From a virus: 29,293 bases of DNA. The notes beneath the pieces were generated by a model that worked only from the letters and a program-made list of their open reading frames with translations, ran no database searches and was not told the DNA's origin. Numbering within the stretch: the first letter of the stretch is position 1; each line of letters begins with the position of its first letter. Location of the stretch: IMG/VR virus record IMGVR_UViG_3300042390_000047, positions 1 to 29,293 of that record; one strand, 5' to 3'. Both the position numbers and the translations under genes were made by a program. Positions 1 to 7,913 of this stretch are shown piece after piece.

Positions 1-126
1 AAGCAGAGGTGGATTGTGTGAATGATCCAGCGATGTTGGCTGCAAAATCACGTAACTTATCTGCAGTTAGACTTTGACTGATAATCGTAGCAAGGGCAAT
101 GCTGGCACTTCTATTGGCCACAGCAT
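1..126. repeat. Terminal direct repeat, left copy (assembly closure)
   Basis: These 126 bases are identical to 29156-29281 at the other end of the window. Both copies lie inside the same fibre coding frame. This is what a circular or circularly permuted genome gives when its assembly is cut open. After the 126 bases the two ends differ at 3 of the next 12 positions (127, 128 and 137 against 29282, 29283 and 29292). Those changes are two silent ones and one Asp/Asn change, which looks like strain variation at the contig tip rather than a functional terminal repeat. Confidence 0.9.
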
Positions 127-493
127 CAACAGTAAATGTGCCCACACTAGAGAATGCGGCTTCTCCACTTTGCAGTTTATACACATTGGCTGTGACTTCT
201 ACAGCAAACGCACCTGTGATAGTCACAGTGCCTTCTTGTATTCTTGTGGCAACGGCAGTTGTGGTCGCAGCACTGTTAACCGTGGCTGTGGCTGCTACTG
301 TCTTTTCAGCAGCCACATTCATTGTGGCCACTGAGTCAAGCACAGCAAATGAGTTTATTTGATAACCAATAGTGACTGTTGGAGTAAATGCCCCAGTGAC
401 TGCCATAGCGCCATTGGCTATGTAGACATAATACCAATCCGGCGTTAGGTAGTCATCATCTATATAGAGTAAATCGCTATTAGTTTGGCTCAT
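1..493 (-). CDS. Large tail fibre protein, N-terminal part (continues at 29155)
   Basis: The ORF starts at the ATG at 491-493 (an AAGGA ribosome site lies just upstream) and stays open to the window edge. The 164 residues begin MSQTNSDLLYIDDDYLTP and then become Ala/Thr/Val-rich repeats of the type AFTPTVTIG and NSFAVLDSV. Across the 126-base terminal repeat the frame continues into 29155-25449. The sum of 493 and 3707 bases is exactly 1400 codons, so this is the start of a single 1399-residue fibre protein. It follows the 401-residue putative receptor-binding gene by 25 bases. The repeats resemble those in the other part of the gene. The receptor is unknown. Confidence 0.85.
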   Translation of the reverse strand, partial: MSQTNSDLLYIDDDYLTPDWYYVYIANGAMAVTGAFTPTVTIGYQINSFAVLDSVATMNVAAEKTVAATATVNSAATTTAVATRIQEGTVTITGAFAVEVTANVYKLQSGEAAFSSVGTFTVDAVANRSASIALATIISQSLTADKLRDFAANIAGSFTQSTSA

Positions 494-518
494 TGTTTAA
501 TCCTTGGTCTTATACTTG

Positions 519-1724
519 TTACGTGACTTCCGCTACTATGATATCTGGATTGACGCTGGCTGAATTGTCTGCCACAGCCACAATATATTTTTTACTAAAT
601 GCCTGCACACTGTTGGCTACAAAAGCACCTGTGGTGTTGGCACTGCCAATACTGATTAAATTGGCACTGCCTTCTGTCAGTGTGTTAGTGCTGGCTGTGA
701 TTTTGCGCCAATAAAACAAACTGTCCGAATTCTTTTTATACAAAATGTATGCTTCGTCGTTGGCAAATCCGTCTACTGCGGCATAGAGATTGCCATTGGG
801 CAAATCGGTCAATGACAATACTGCACCTTGAGCAATAGTAGGCGCAGTGGTGCCTGACGCAGGCCAAGTCACAGTGCCGGCAGCCACTTGTGCGGCTGAT
901 GGTCCTTTAGCCAAAATCATAAATTTGTCTGCGGCTTTGAGTCTCACAATATTTCTATGCTGAATGCCGCCACCTAAACTCCAACTGTATGTAGTTAAAC
1001 TGCTGCCTGTGCTGGCACTGGTGCTGTTGAAATATGATGCAGCCGCTTGCGGGGGACCGTTGACTGACACATGCATCAATCGGTATAGATCTGAACTGCG
1101 ATTAAACGCACGGATTTCATGATATACTTGACTACTTCCTAGACCATCGTTAATTTCATTAGTGCTGACTGTGAGAGTAGTGCCGCTTCTAGTGGTATAT
1201 TTTATTGCTGAAACTTGACCGCCACGACGATGGAAATGTGCAACGCGACCATTACCAAGATACGTGGATGATACAAATCCTGCGTCTGTGGTTGAAAACA
1301 ATGTGACTTCAGTGCCAGCAGTGCCAATTGATAATGCGTCTTTGTCAATGGTAAATGTTTTGGCATAAGCACCACCACCTGGTGTTTTAGTATAGGTAAC
1401 ATAACCATAACCATTGTCAGTGTCTATAGTAGCCACTGGCGAATTATCAGTAGCCGCAGCAGTAATAGTGTTTTTGCTACCTTGTGTAATGGTCAAATCA
1501 CTGTTAACTCTAAACAAGGTAAATGTGGGATATGTGCTGGTCACATCTTTGGTGGCAAAACCAAACACAGGGCGTGAACTAGAATCAAGTCCAGCATAGG
1601 CCAATTGATTAATGTGATACTGATTCCAATTGAATTCTGCATTGGTAAAACTAGTAGTAGACACTGTAACTGCAGGAGCGGCAGCCGCCTTGGCCAATGT
1701 GTTTAATCTTGCTGCGCCAAACAT
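519..1724 (-). CDS. Putative tail fibre / receptor-binding protein (401 aa)
   Basis: The product has no family that I can name with certainty. It is 401 residues, rich in Ser, Thr, Ala and Gly, with no Cys and no membrane segment. From about residue 40 to the end it alternates short beta-type segments with turns in a propeller-like rhythm (for example SSRPVFGFATKD, DNGYGYVTYTKT, NEAYILYKKN-like stretches). Such sequences are typical of phage receptor-binding domains. The start ATG overlaps the stop of the 518-residue fibre gene in a TAATG junction, so the two are probably translationally coupled. It lies between two other fibre genes, which supports a role in host recognition on the virion. 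The specific ligand is unknown. Confidence 0.6.
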   Translation of the reverse strand: MFGAARLNTLAKAAAAPAVTVSTTSFTNAEFNWNQYHINQLAYAGLDSSSRPVFGFATKDVTSTYPTFTLFRVNSDLTITQGSKNTITAAATDNSPVATIDTDNGYGYVTYTKTPGGGAYAKTFTIDKDALSIGTAGTEVTLFSTTDAGFVSSTYLGNGRVAHFHRRGGQVSAIKYTTRSGTTLTVSTNEINDGLGSSQVYHEIRAFNRSSDLYRLMHVSVNGPPQAAASYFNSTSASTGSSLTTYSWSLGGGIQHRNIVRLKAADKFMILAKGPSAAQVAAGTVTWPASGTTAPTIAQGAVLSLTDLPNGNLYAAVDGFANDEAYILYKKNSDSLFYWRKITASTNTLTEGSANLISIGSANTTGAFVANSVQAFSKKYIVAVADNSASVNPDIIVAEVT

Positions 1725-3280
1725 TATGCGAAGGCCTTTGATAAACTTGCGTAGTAGGTAGTGCCAATGTAACTCACAGTCAGTATGTCAATAGCGTTGG
1801 CTGTGGTAGTTAAAGTCTTTGATCCGCCAGCAAACTTCATTGTTGATGTTAGTGTTCTTGAACCAGTGCCATCTTGTGTGATGATGAATGTGATTGTCTG
1901 CCCACTTACTGGACTGGTAAATGCTGACAATGTAAAGTTGCCAGTGGCAGTGATAGTCTGTATTGATCCGTTGGCAGCATTAGGAGTTAATGTTGAAGCA
2001 CCACTGTTACCAATGGCATAAACTGTTTCACGAATATCATCTAACACTGCGGTGTCAGCAGTCATTGTGGTAAATGTGCCGGCGGCTTTTGTAGTAGCAC
2101 CCACAGTGCCGTTGATATTGATTGATGCTGTGCCAGTTAAGTTAGTTACGGTTCCACTTGAAGGTGTTCCTAATGCACCGCCCACCGCAACATAGTCAGT
2201 TCCTGCTGTGGCTGCTGACACTACACCACTTGCGGCCTTTAGTAAACCAGTTAAACTAGTTGCCAGGGTAGTTGTGCCAGTGGCTGTTAATGTGCTAAAG
2301 CGGCCTGTTGATGCTGTCGTAGCACCAATTGACATATTGTTAATTGTGCCAGCAGTGGTTGGGTTTAAAGTGATAGCACCACTTGGTGAAAAACTCACGC
2401 TGTTTGATGCTGATAGTGTGGTAAATGCTCCTGTGCCGGGCCAAGTAGCCCCTACATTCACATTTTCCAATGTTCCATTGCCAGCCGCAACAGGTAAAAA
2501 TAGTCTTGGATTACCGTTTCCTGCGTTTGGATAACCAATAGTCACGCTGCCGCCTGCGACGGTTAAAGAGGCAAGCCCTCCACCAGTAAGTGCTGATAGT
2601 GTGGTAAATGTGCCTGCGGCTGCGGTAGTAGCACCCACAGTGCCGTTGATGTTTATTGAAGCAGTTCCAGTTAGGTTAGTAACTGTGCCTGAACTTGGTG
2701 TGCCTAAGGCACCATTAAACAATACAGGTGCTCCTGCTGATCCTGTGTTTACTGCCAGTGCTGTAGCAACACCTGTGCCCAATCCACTAATGCCTGTTGA
2801 CACTGCCACAGTAGGTGTAGCAAATGCAGTGGTAAATGTGTCTGTGGCAGTCAACACTTGCCCTGCAGTAGGTGCTGTTTGAGGCAACACATAATTTCCA
2901 CTTATGGCCACACGTCCTGTGCCATTGGGCAATAAAGCAATGTTGGCGTCAACACCTTGATTGATCACAATCATGCCACTGTCAGTGTTGTCATTGGTGC
3001 TGAGTGCTAGATTTTTAGCACCTTTGCTGGTAATTTTACCAGGCAAACTTCCATCGCCTACACGCAAAAATCCTGTGCCACTGGGTGCAATTTCAATAGT
3101 TTGATCTGTGCCGCTGGTAAAGATAGTTCTGGCCTGCACATCAAGATTGCCACCAAGTTGTGGTGTAGTATCTTCTACTACATTTTCTATTTTAGCCGTG
3201 TTGAGATTGGTTACGTTTGCATCACCTTCGGTCCAGGTTAATGCTGAGCCTTTGCCTGCTCTTGTGTATATTGTTGCCAT
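1724..3280 (-). CDS. Tail fibre protein with repeated segments (518 aa)
   Basis: This is a low-complexity, Thr/Gly/Ala-rich protein of the trimeric phage tail-fibre type. It is built from repeats such as LGTPSSGTVTNLTGTAS followed by ININGTVGATT and FTTLSA, which form beta-helical shafts in known fibres. The N-terminus (MATIYTRAGKGSALTWTEGD) resembles the attachment region of marine phage fibres. The C-terminal 90 residues (from about GNSGASTLTPN) look like a distinct beta-rich tip resembling the common phage segment SGQTITFIITQDGTGSRTLT. Two DNA segments in the shaft are near copies (see the repeats at 2067 and 2601). The gene starts after a terminator at 3356-3373 and overlaps the next gene by one base. 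Fibre identity is well supported by composition and context. Confidence 0.8.
   Translation of the reverse strand: MATIYTRAGKGSALTWTEGDANVTNLNTAKIENVVEDTTPQLGGNLDVQARTIFTSGTDQTIEIAPSGTGFLRVGDGSLPGKITSKGAKNLALSTNDNTDSGMIVINQGVDANIALLPNGTGRVAISGNYVLPQTAPTAGQVLTATDTFTTAFATPTVAVSTGISGLGTGVATALAVNTGSAGAPVLFNGALGTPSSGTVTNLTGTASININGTVGATTAAAGTFTTLSALTGGGLASLTVAGGSVTIGYPNAGNGNPRLFLPVAAGNGTLENVNVGATWPGTGAFTTLSASNSVSFSPSGAITLNPTTAGTINNMSIGATTASTGRFSTLTATGTTTLATSLTGLLKAASGVVSAATAGTDYVAVGGALGTPSSGTVTNLTGTASININGTVGATTKAAGTFTTMTADTAVLDDIRETVYAIGNSGASTLTPNAANGSIQTITATGNFTLSAFTSPVSGQTITFIITQDGTGSRTLTSTMKFAGGSKTLTTTANAIDILTVSYIGTTYYASLSKAFA
2067..2179 (-). repeat. Intragenic fibre repeat, copy A
   Basis: This 113-base segment encodes a fibre shaft unit (FTTM/TVGATT/ININGT/TGTVTNLT order on the minus strand). 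It is closely similar to the equally long segment 2601-2713, with substitutions spread through both copies and no length change. Such copies arise by duplication and can recombine to change fibre length. Confidence 0.75.
2601..2713 (-). repeat. Intragenic fibre repeat, copy B
   Basis: This is the partner of 2067-2179. It has the same length and the same encoded motif (SSGTVTNLTGTASININGTV), with many silent differences, which suggests an old duplication kept under selection for protein structure. Confidence 0.75.
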
Positions 3281-3355
3281 GTGACTTGCTCCACTTTAAG
3301 TTTGTTCTACAACATAGAAAGAGTCCAAGTTCTCCATGCTGGGTTTTGTCAGCAG

Positions 3356-3373
3356 AAAAGGGGCCTAAGCCCC
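3356..3373 (-). terminator. Rho-independent terminator after the 141-aa structural gene
   Basis: On the minus strand the sequence is GGGGC TTAG GCCCC followed by TTTTCTG, 19 bases past the stop of the gene ending at 3392. The stem is five G-C pairs with a four-base loop. It separates the 3817-3392 gene from the fibre genes downstream. I saw no convincing promoter between it and 3280, so the fibre genes may rely on readthrough or on an unrecognised phage promoter. Confidence 0.75.
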
Positions 3374-3391
3374 AGTCCCTGTCAGTGGCTA

Positions 3392-3817
3392 TTAGGCCAA
3401 GCTGATTGTCAAGTTACCTGAAGTTACTTGGAATGTGTCACCAGTTTCAATGGTCTTGGATGTTGTTACTGCACCCCAAAACAATACGTTACCAGCACCA
3501 GCAGTAGCGCCATCCATGACTGCCACGTGAGTGATAGTGCCCCAGTTGGCTGTGGCTGCGTCAAATGTCACAGTGGCGTTGGTGGCTGAACTGCCAGAAC
3601 TTGCTGCTGCAAATGTCACTGCCTTACGGCTGTAGGCTGTGCCTGATGTTGATGTTTCATCAGTTAGCGTGCCGGCTTCTAAGTTAGCGGCTGTTGAACC
3701 ACTGGTATTGTTAAACAATGCCAAATAGATTGTGCTTGCACCAGTGTAAGGTGCGGTGCCATACTTTAACGTGTGGTCTAATAGTTTGTTCTCTAAATAA
3801 TTACTTGCTGCTGACAT
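3392..3817 (-). CDS. Phage minor structural / fibre-associated protein (141 aa)
   Basis: The protein begins MSAASNYLENKLLDH and contains STIYLALFNN, YSRKAV, WGTITHVAVMD and NVLFWGAV. This order matches a widespread small phage structural family (NYLENKLIDH..., YVALF, WGTVTHF, LLFYGAL) usually annotated as a tail or head fibre protein. It is all beta, with no Cys. The gene has an isolated position: a terminator lies on each side and a long hairpin lies in its leader, so it is probably transcribed on its own. The ATG at 3815-3817 has a good AGGAG site. The family match is from memory of conserved motifs. Whether it sits on the head or the tail is not shown. Confidence 0.7.
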   Translation of the reverse strand: MSAASNYLENKLLDHTLKYGTAPYTGASTIYLALFNNTSGSTAANLEAGTLTDETSTSGTAYSRKAVTFAAASSGSSATNATVTFDAATANWGTITHVAVMDGATAGAGNVLFWGAVTTSKTIETGDTFQVTSGNLTISLA

Positions 3818-3838
3818 ATTGATGTCTCCTTTGGGTTA

Positions 3839-3870
3839 ATATGTTGTCGTTCAGACAACATATGGTTGTC
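3839..3870. promoter_or_regulatory. Leader hairpin with two mutually exclusive stems
   Basis: The segment 3839-3848 is a perfect 10-base inverted repeat of 3854-3863 with a five-base loop. The core GACAAC at 3854-3859 can instead pair with GTTGTC at 3865-3870. It lies about 20 bases upstream of the start codon of the 3817 gene, in its leader. The layout could be an operator for a dimeric protein or an RNA switch affecting translation. No protein partner is evident. Confidence 0.5.
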
Positions 3871-3894
3871 TGTTGTGAAAACCTTTCTCACTGA

Positions 3895-3902
3895 GTATTT
3901 AG
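3895..3902 (-). promoter_or_regulatory. CTAAATAC motif, candidate promoter element
   Basis: The minus strand reads GCACTAAATACTCAGTG, 22 bases after the preceding terminator stem and about 78 bases upstream of the gene start at 3817. Related motifs occur upstream of 13140, 21549, 22243 and 24312. No standard -35 element is placed correctly for it. Confidence 0.35.
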
Positions 3903-3923
3903 TGCAAACCTAAAAAATCACTG

Positions 3924-3946
3924 AAAAAAGGTAAAAAAAGATTACC
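3924..3946 (-). terminator. AT-rich terminator overlapping the DUF6171-like gene stop
   Basis: The minus strand reads GGTAA TCTTTTT TTACC followed by TTTTTT. The stem is only five pairs and includes the stop codon of the gene ending at 3942. The run of U residues is good but the stem is weak, so efficiency is doubtful. Confidence 0.5.
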
Positions 3947-4157
3947 ATTTGCCTAAAGGGCAAGTTGATGAATAGATGCGTGTCTTGATATTCATAAAAC
4001 AACCACACTGCCTACAACGATTCAATAAGCCAAGTTCGGGACAGGATTGACAAACTGCCATGCGCTTTTGGCTTTGACTTTCTTTGTTTAATAAAAAATC
4101 TATTTCTGCATCATAACTTTGAACAATGACTTCTTGATTGTTGCAACAACTAGACAT
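3942..4157 (-). CDS. Small Cys-rich zinc-binding protein, DUF6171-like (71 aa)
   Basis: The C-terminal half has the pattern CQSCP (residues 36-40), CRQCGCFM (48-55), KTR and CPLGKW at the very end. This spacing of Cys pairs, with a final CP..KW, is the signature of the DUF6171 family, small metal-binding proteins common in phages and bacteria with no known function. The N-terminal third is polar and may be variable. The gene starts one base after the TGA of the tail hub gene, so it is probably coupled to tail-tip translation. Zinc binding is inferred from the Cys spacing. The role in the virion or cell is unknown. Confidence 0.7.
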   Translation of the reverse strand: MSSCCNNQEVIVQSYDAEIDFLLNKESQSQKRMAVCQSCPELGLLNRCRQCGCFMNIKTRIYSSTCPLGKW

Positions 4158-4158
4158 G

Positions 4159-5973
4159 TCAGTATCCTGTGACTGTGGTAATAGTGCCTGTGACTACTCC
4201 ATTAGCAGGTATTGTGTTAAAGGCAGTAATAACTTTGAAATCTTGACCAGGCTTGTTAGCAGTAGCATCTATGCTGGCTGTGGTCAATACTGTCACTGTT
4301 GAAGGACTGCCAGCAGTAACACTCACAGTCAATGGCACTGTAACTGTAGCACCTCCACTTACAGGTGCTTGCACAATGGCTGTTTTTACCACAGATAGCC
4401 CTTTAACTTGACCTGTTGTGTTGTATGCTGGGCACCAAACTACAGGAATCTCTATGGTTTCACAAAAACTTTCGGACTCATTGTCTAATATATTAATGGC
4501 TGCTGTGGTATCTAATTGATTACAGTAGTCAGTGTCAGGCGGAGTAAAAGTCACTGTCACTGATTGAGGACCAGTAAACACAGCATCATCTGTGGTGGCA
4601 ACAACCAATGTTGCTGAATTAGAATTTACTGTGACTGTGCCAGTTAACGCTGTAGATACACGCCCTGTGCCAGCACCTGATATAACATAAGGAACTGACG
4701 TGCCATTGGCAACTCCTGTGGTAGTCAATGTAACAGTTGAACTTGCACCTTCAGTGATGCTAGTTGGACTGGCTGTGGTAGCATAGGTATAGGTTAGTCG
4801 ATTATAGATGCTGACAGCTTTGCTAGAACTGCCAATGGTAACTGTTAATGTTTCGTTGCCAGTGTCAGCATCTGACGCAATTGGTATTGACATTGTGCCA
4901 GGAACTGTTACAGTGCCAGTTAACGGAAATGATGTATCGGCTGCTTGCACACCTGTAATGGTGTAATTATAGGTCATAGGATCAAACAAACAATCACTGC
5001 AGTCTAATTCTAATGTTAATGTCAGGGTGCTGCCTTCACATATTTCGCTAGGACCAGTAAAAAGAACTCCAGGTCTTTTTAAACTTCTCAGTGCAACACC
5101 TTTGTCACCTGTGGCAGCAGTGATCAAATTACTCTCTACTGTGGCATCTTTGGGACTTAGAATTTGTGAAACTTTACCAGTTAGTGGATTTTTACTAAAG
5201 GCAGCACTAAGCAAATTGGTAACCAAAGAAGTGCCCAGCAATCTCAATATTGCTTCACCTTGATCAATGTCATCTTTAGTATCTAAGGCAGTGTTGTTGG
5301 TTCTTGGCTTGATGGTAATTGGTGTTCTAACAGTTCTAGTCAAACTAGCAGTAGAATACACGTCAGCACTGTATTCTAATGCTGTAATGTCAATGATTAA
5401 TCCACCATCATCTTGATCTTCTTCACTAATTTTAATAACTCTAAATACTTTAGAACTAAATTCATATTGGCTGCTGGTAACAGCAATTAGATCTCCGGCT
5501 TTGAGATCTATTTTACTATAGTCAGTTTTAAAATTGATAACTTTGTCAATGCGACTTTGTTTAAGTTCTCTGGCAGCAATAAGTTCTGCTTGTATAGGAT
5601 CATTAATTAGATCACTGTTTATTGTCAGTGTGTTATCTGTTTCGTTAGGGTAACGCTCACCTGCATCAATGTCAAATCTAATATAATCACGTTGATCAAT
5701 GAGGTCTGCGTGAGGAAATTCAATTTCTACACTGTTGTATAATTCATTAAGACCTGTAGAATTTACATTGATGCCACCAATAATGTTGTTGTCATTAAAA
5801 CTGGCCACACTGCTGCCAGTGGTATTGATAATCACTGCCCATTTACCTTGACTTACATCGTAGGTAACCCATGCTCCGGCAGCACTGGCAATGGCATTCA
5901 TATTGGCCAATACACTTTGATTAGTGTCTACAACGCCGTTAATTGAAAATACATTTGATATAATTGTTGACAT
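4159..5973 (-). CDS. Tail hub / tail-tip protein, C-terminal portion with beta-domain repeats (604 aa)
   Basis: Residues 1-200 contain INGVVDTNQSVLANMNAIA, GAWVTYDVSQGKWAVIIN and NIIGGINV, then NSVEIEFP and the hub-like ELKQSRIDKVINFKTDYS. This is the region of the central tail hub (gpJ-like, Phage-tail_3 type domain) that normally follows the N-terminal hub segment in the same polypeptide. Here that N-terminal segment is the separate 254-residue ORF at 7910-8674. From about residue 290 onward there are Calx-beta or Ig-like repeats (SEICEGSTLTLTLELDC, TSITEGASSTVTL). These extend the tip and may touch the host surface. The gene lies 8 bases after the glycine-rich adhesin gene. Confidence 0.75.
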   Translation of the reverse strand: MSTIISNVFSINGVVDTNQSVLANMNAIASAAGAWVTYDVSQGKWAVIINTTGSSVASFNDNNIIGGINVNSTGLNELYNSVEIEFPHADLIDQRDYIRFDIDAGERYPNETDNTLTINSDLINDPIQAELIAARELKQSRIDKVINFKTDYSKIDLKAGDLIAVTSSQYEFSSKVFRVIKISEEDQDDGGLIIDITALEYSADVYSTASLTRTVRTPITIKPRTNNTALDTKDDIDQGEAILRLLGTSLVTNLLSAAFSKNPLTGKVSQILSPKDATVESNLITAATGDKGVALRSLKRPGVLFTGPSEICEGSTLTLTLELDCSDCLFDPMTYNYTITGVQAADTSFPLTGTVTVPGTMSIPIASDADTGNETLTVTIGSSSKAVSIYNRLTYTYATTASPTSITEGASSTVTLTTTGVANGTSVPYVISGAGTGRVSTALTGTVTVNSNSATLVVATTDDAVFTGPQSVTVTFTPPDTDYCNQLDTTAAINILDNESESFCETIEIPVVWCPAYNTTGQVKGLSVVKTAIVQAPVSGGATVTVPLTVSVTAGSPSTVTVLTTASIDATANKPGQDFKVITAFNTIPANGVVTGTITTVTGY

Positions 5974-5981
5974 TTTATTCC

Positions 5982-7913
5982 TTATGCGTGTAGTTTAATA
6001 ATGACAATGCCTTGAATGCCAGCTTGAGCATTATTCTGAACAACTATAATTCCTGGTCGAATATAATAAGTTTCACCACCACGGCCGCCACGGCCATATG
6101 TGCCGGCTCCATTAGTGCCAAAGCGAGCAGATTCTGGTTTAGTGCTGCTGTCAAATGCGCCTAAGTCCCAGTGTCTTGCTCCACCACCACCACCTGAGCC
6201 ATAAGTTTGACTCGAACCTGAAATGCTGTTAGCAACACCTGCTCCCCCATTGCCACCAGTGCCTACAAAGCCAGTAATCAATACGCCATCTCGTCTAGCA
6301 CTGGCAACAACCACAATGCCATTACTACCAGCAGCACTGGCACCACCACCTCCGCCACCACCTACAGATGTAGCACCACCATTTTGTGCACCTTGCGCAT
6401 CTTCACCACCCAGATATAGATATCCATTATTACCACCTACTGAATTTTCTCCAGTTCCGCCAGCACTGCCTCCATTGCTGTCTGTGCTGCCAAATCTACT
6501 AAGGCCACCGGCACCGCCAACACCACTGCCGGCACCATTTTGTGCTCCGCCTTGACCAACAATTACGCTGTATGACGAATTACTAATAGTTTGATTAGTC
6601 AAATAATTAACAGCGCCGCCACCTCCGCCACCTCCACTACTTAATGAACCAAAGCCGCTTCCGGCAGCACCAGCGCCAACAACTAGATAATCCATAACTG
6701 AATATTTTTGTTGTCTGTAAGTTGGACTAAATGTAAATGTTCCAACAGTTGAATAAGTGTATAATTGAGTAGGCACTCCATAGTCACCAACATTGGCTAA
6801 TACCACAGACCTAGTGGTTTGTAATGTTGAGTTTTTATATTGCTTGTAGGTAAATGTTCCATTGCCTGATTGACCTTTGTTAGGCCAAAAGTATATTGAT
6901 GGAAAAAATGCATTAACTTGACTGGCTGTGCCTGTGTAAGTATATGTGGCAAGACTGCCACCATCTCCTTGAAAAGTGCCAGTGCCAAATTCTCCCAAAG
7001 TGCTGGTGAATTCAACAATAAATGTTGCCGAAGTGTCAGAATCTTCAATAAACGGAGTATTAGGTGACGTAAACACAGCATTGCCGGTGTTGGACAAATA
7101 ACCTCTTGCAGTTAAGTTAGTAACTATGAATGTGTAAGTAGGGGTCACAGACATAGTGGCTGAAGCAGACAAGGCTGCAATGTATCTTTTTCTAACACCA
7201 ACAGTCACTGATAAACTTGTAGTAGAAGTTATAAATGCTTGACCTAAATCAAGATCTAAGCCACTAACTAATATACTGGCTACACTAGACATAACAATGT
7301 TAAATTGCACAATTCTACTGCCAGGAAAATCAAGATTGCTTTGACTAGTCAATGCCGCTGAAAATTGTTTTTTGTTTCCTACAACTGCTGACATACTTGC
7401 AACAGCAAATAATTCAGCAATGTAATAAAAGTCTTCATCATAGACTTCCCAGTCCACAGTAACATCTTGACCTAATGCACTGTCATAGTAAATTACAGCA
7501 ACATCAAGATACCAACTTGGTCTAGTAGCAAAGTTTGCTGGTAAATTCCATGTAAATGATTTAACAGCATCCCATTCAGCAATGGTAACTATTCCGGAAA
7601 TTGTGTATTCATCGCCAGCAGTAGTCAGCAATAAACTTGTGGGTATTGCTCCCCAAGTAACTGAACTGCCAGTAAGCAGTGGTGATCCGCCAGTTTGAAT
7701 AGTCACTCGGTAACGAACATTGGCAGTGGCATAATTAATAATTTCAACAATTTCAATGCCAGGATCTACTGCCACAGTTGTTGTTGTAATATTAAGAACT
7801 TGCGACAATGGTTGTAGCGGAGCAACACGATCAAATATGACCTTGCTGCCTCTGCTGTCTGTGACATCTAATGCTGTGGCTGAAAATGCATTTAATTCGC
7901 TTAGACTATTCAT
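5982..7913 (-). CDS. Glycine-rich tail-tip adhesin (643 aa)
   Basis: The first 20 residues (MNSLSELNAFSATALDVTD) look like a piece of tail hub. Residues 20-400 are beta-rich, with short fibre-like repeats (ASMSAVVGNKKQFSAAL). From YLVVGAGAAG near residue 405 to the end the protein is an extreme glycine-rich domain (SGGGGGGGAV, VGGGGGGGAS, GSGGGGGAR). This resembles the polyglycine II sandwich adhesins at phage fibre tips that bind outer-surface proteins. It starts in an ATGA overlap with the upstream hub ORF and ends 8 bases before the downstream hub ORF, so it physically separates the two hub parts. Adhesin function is inferred from composition and place. Confidence 0.7.
   Translation of the reverse strand: MNSLSELNAFSATALDVTDSRGSKVIFDRVAPLQPLSQVLNITTTTVAVDPGIEIVEIINYATANVRYRVTIQTGGSPLLTGSSVTWGAIPTSLLLTTAGDEYTISGIVTIAEWDAVKSFTWNLPANFATRPSWYLDVAVIYYDSALGQDVTVDWEVYDEDFYYIAELFAVASMSAVVGNKKQFSAALTSQSNLDFPGSRIVQFNIVMSSVASILVSGLDLDLGQAFITSTTSLSVTVGVRKRYIAALSASATMSVTPTYTFIVTNLTARGYLSNTGNAVFTSPNTPFIEDSDTSATFIVEFTSTLGEFGTGTFQGDGGSLATYTYTGTASQVNAFFPSIYFWPNKGQSGNGTFTYKQYKNSTLQTTRSVVLANVGDYGVPTQLYTYSTVGTFTFSPTYRQQKYSVMDYLVVGAGAAGSGFGSLSSGGGGGGGAVNYLTNQTISNSSYSVIVGQGGAQNGAGSGVGGAGGLSRFGSTDSNGGSAGGTGENSVGGNNGYLYLGGEDAQGAQNGGATSVGGGGGGGASAAGSNGIVVVASARRDGVLITGFVGTGGNGGAGVANSISGSSQTYGSGGGGGARHWDLGAFDSSTKPESARFGTNGAGTYGRGGRGGETYYIRPGIIVVQNNAQAGIQGIVIIKLHA

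Noticed and set aside
1-126. Fixed terminal repeat of T7 type
   Set aside because: The repeat lies in the middle of one coding frame and the ends differ just beyond it, which fits circular assembly overlap better than a packaged direct terminal repeat.
2067-2713. CRISPR array from spaced similar segments
   Set aside because: The similar segments are long, diverged, within a coding frame and encode fibre shaft motifs; there are no short exact repeats with unique spacers.
6223-6555. Plus-strand Pro/Ala-rich ORF of 110 residues
   Set aside because: It is the reverse complement of the glycine-rich repeat of the adhesin gene (Gly codons read as Pro and Ala on the other strand). No ribosome site.
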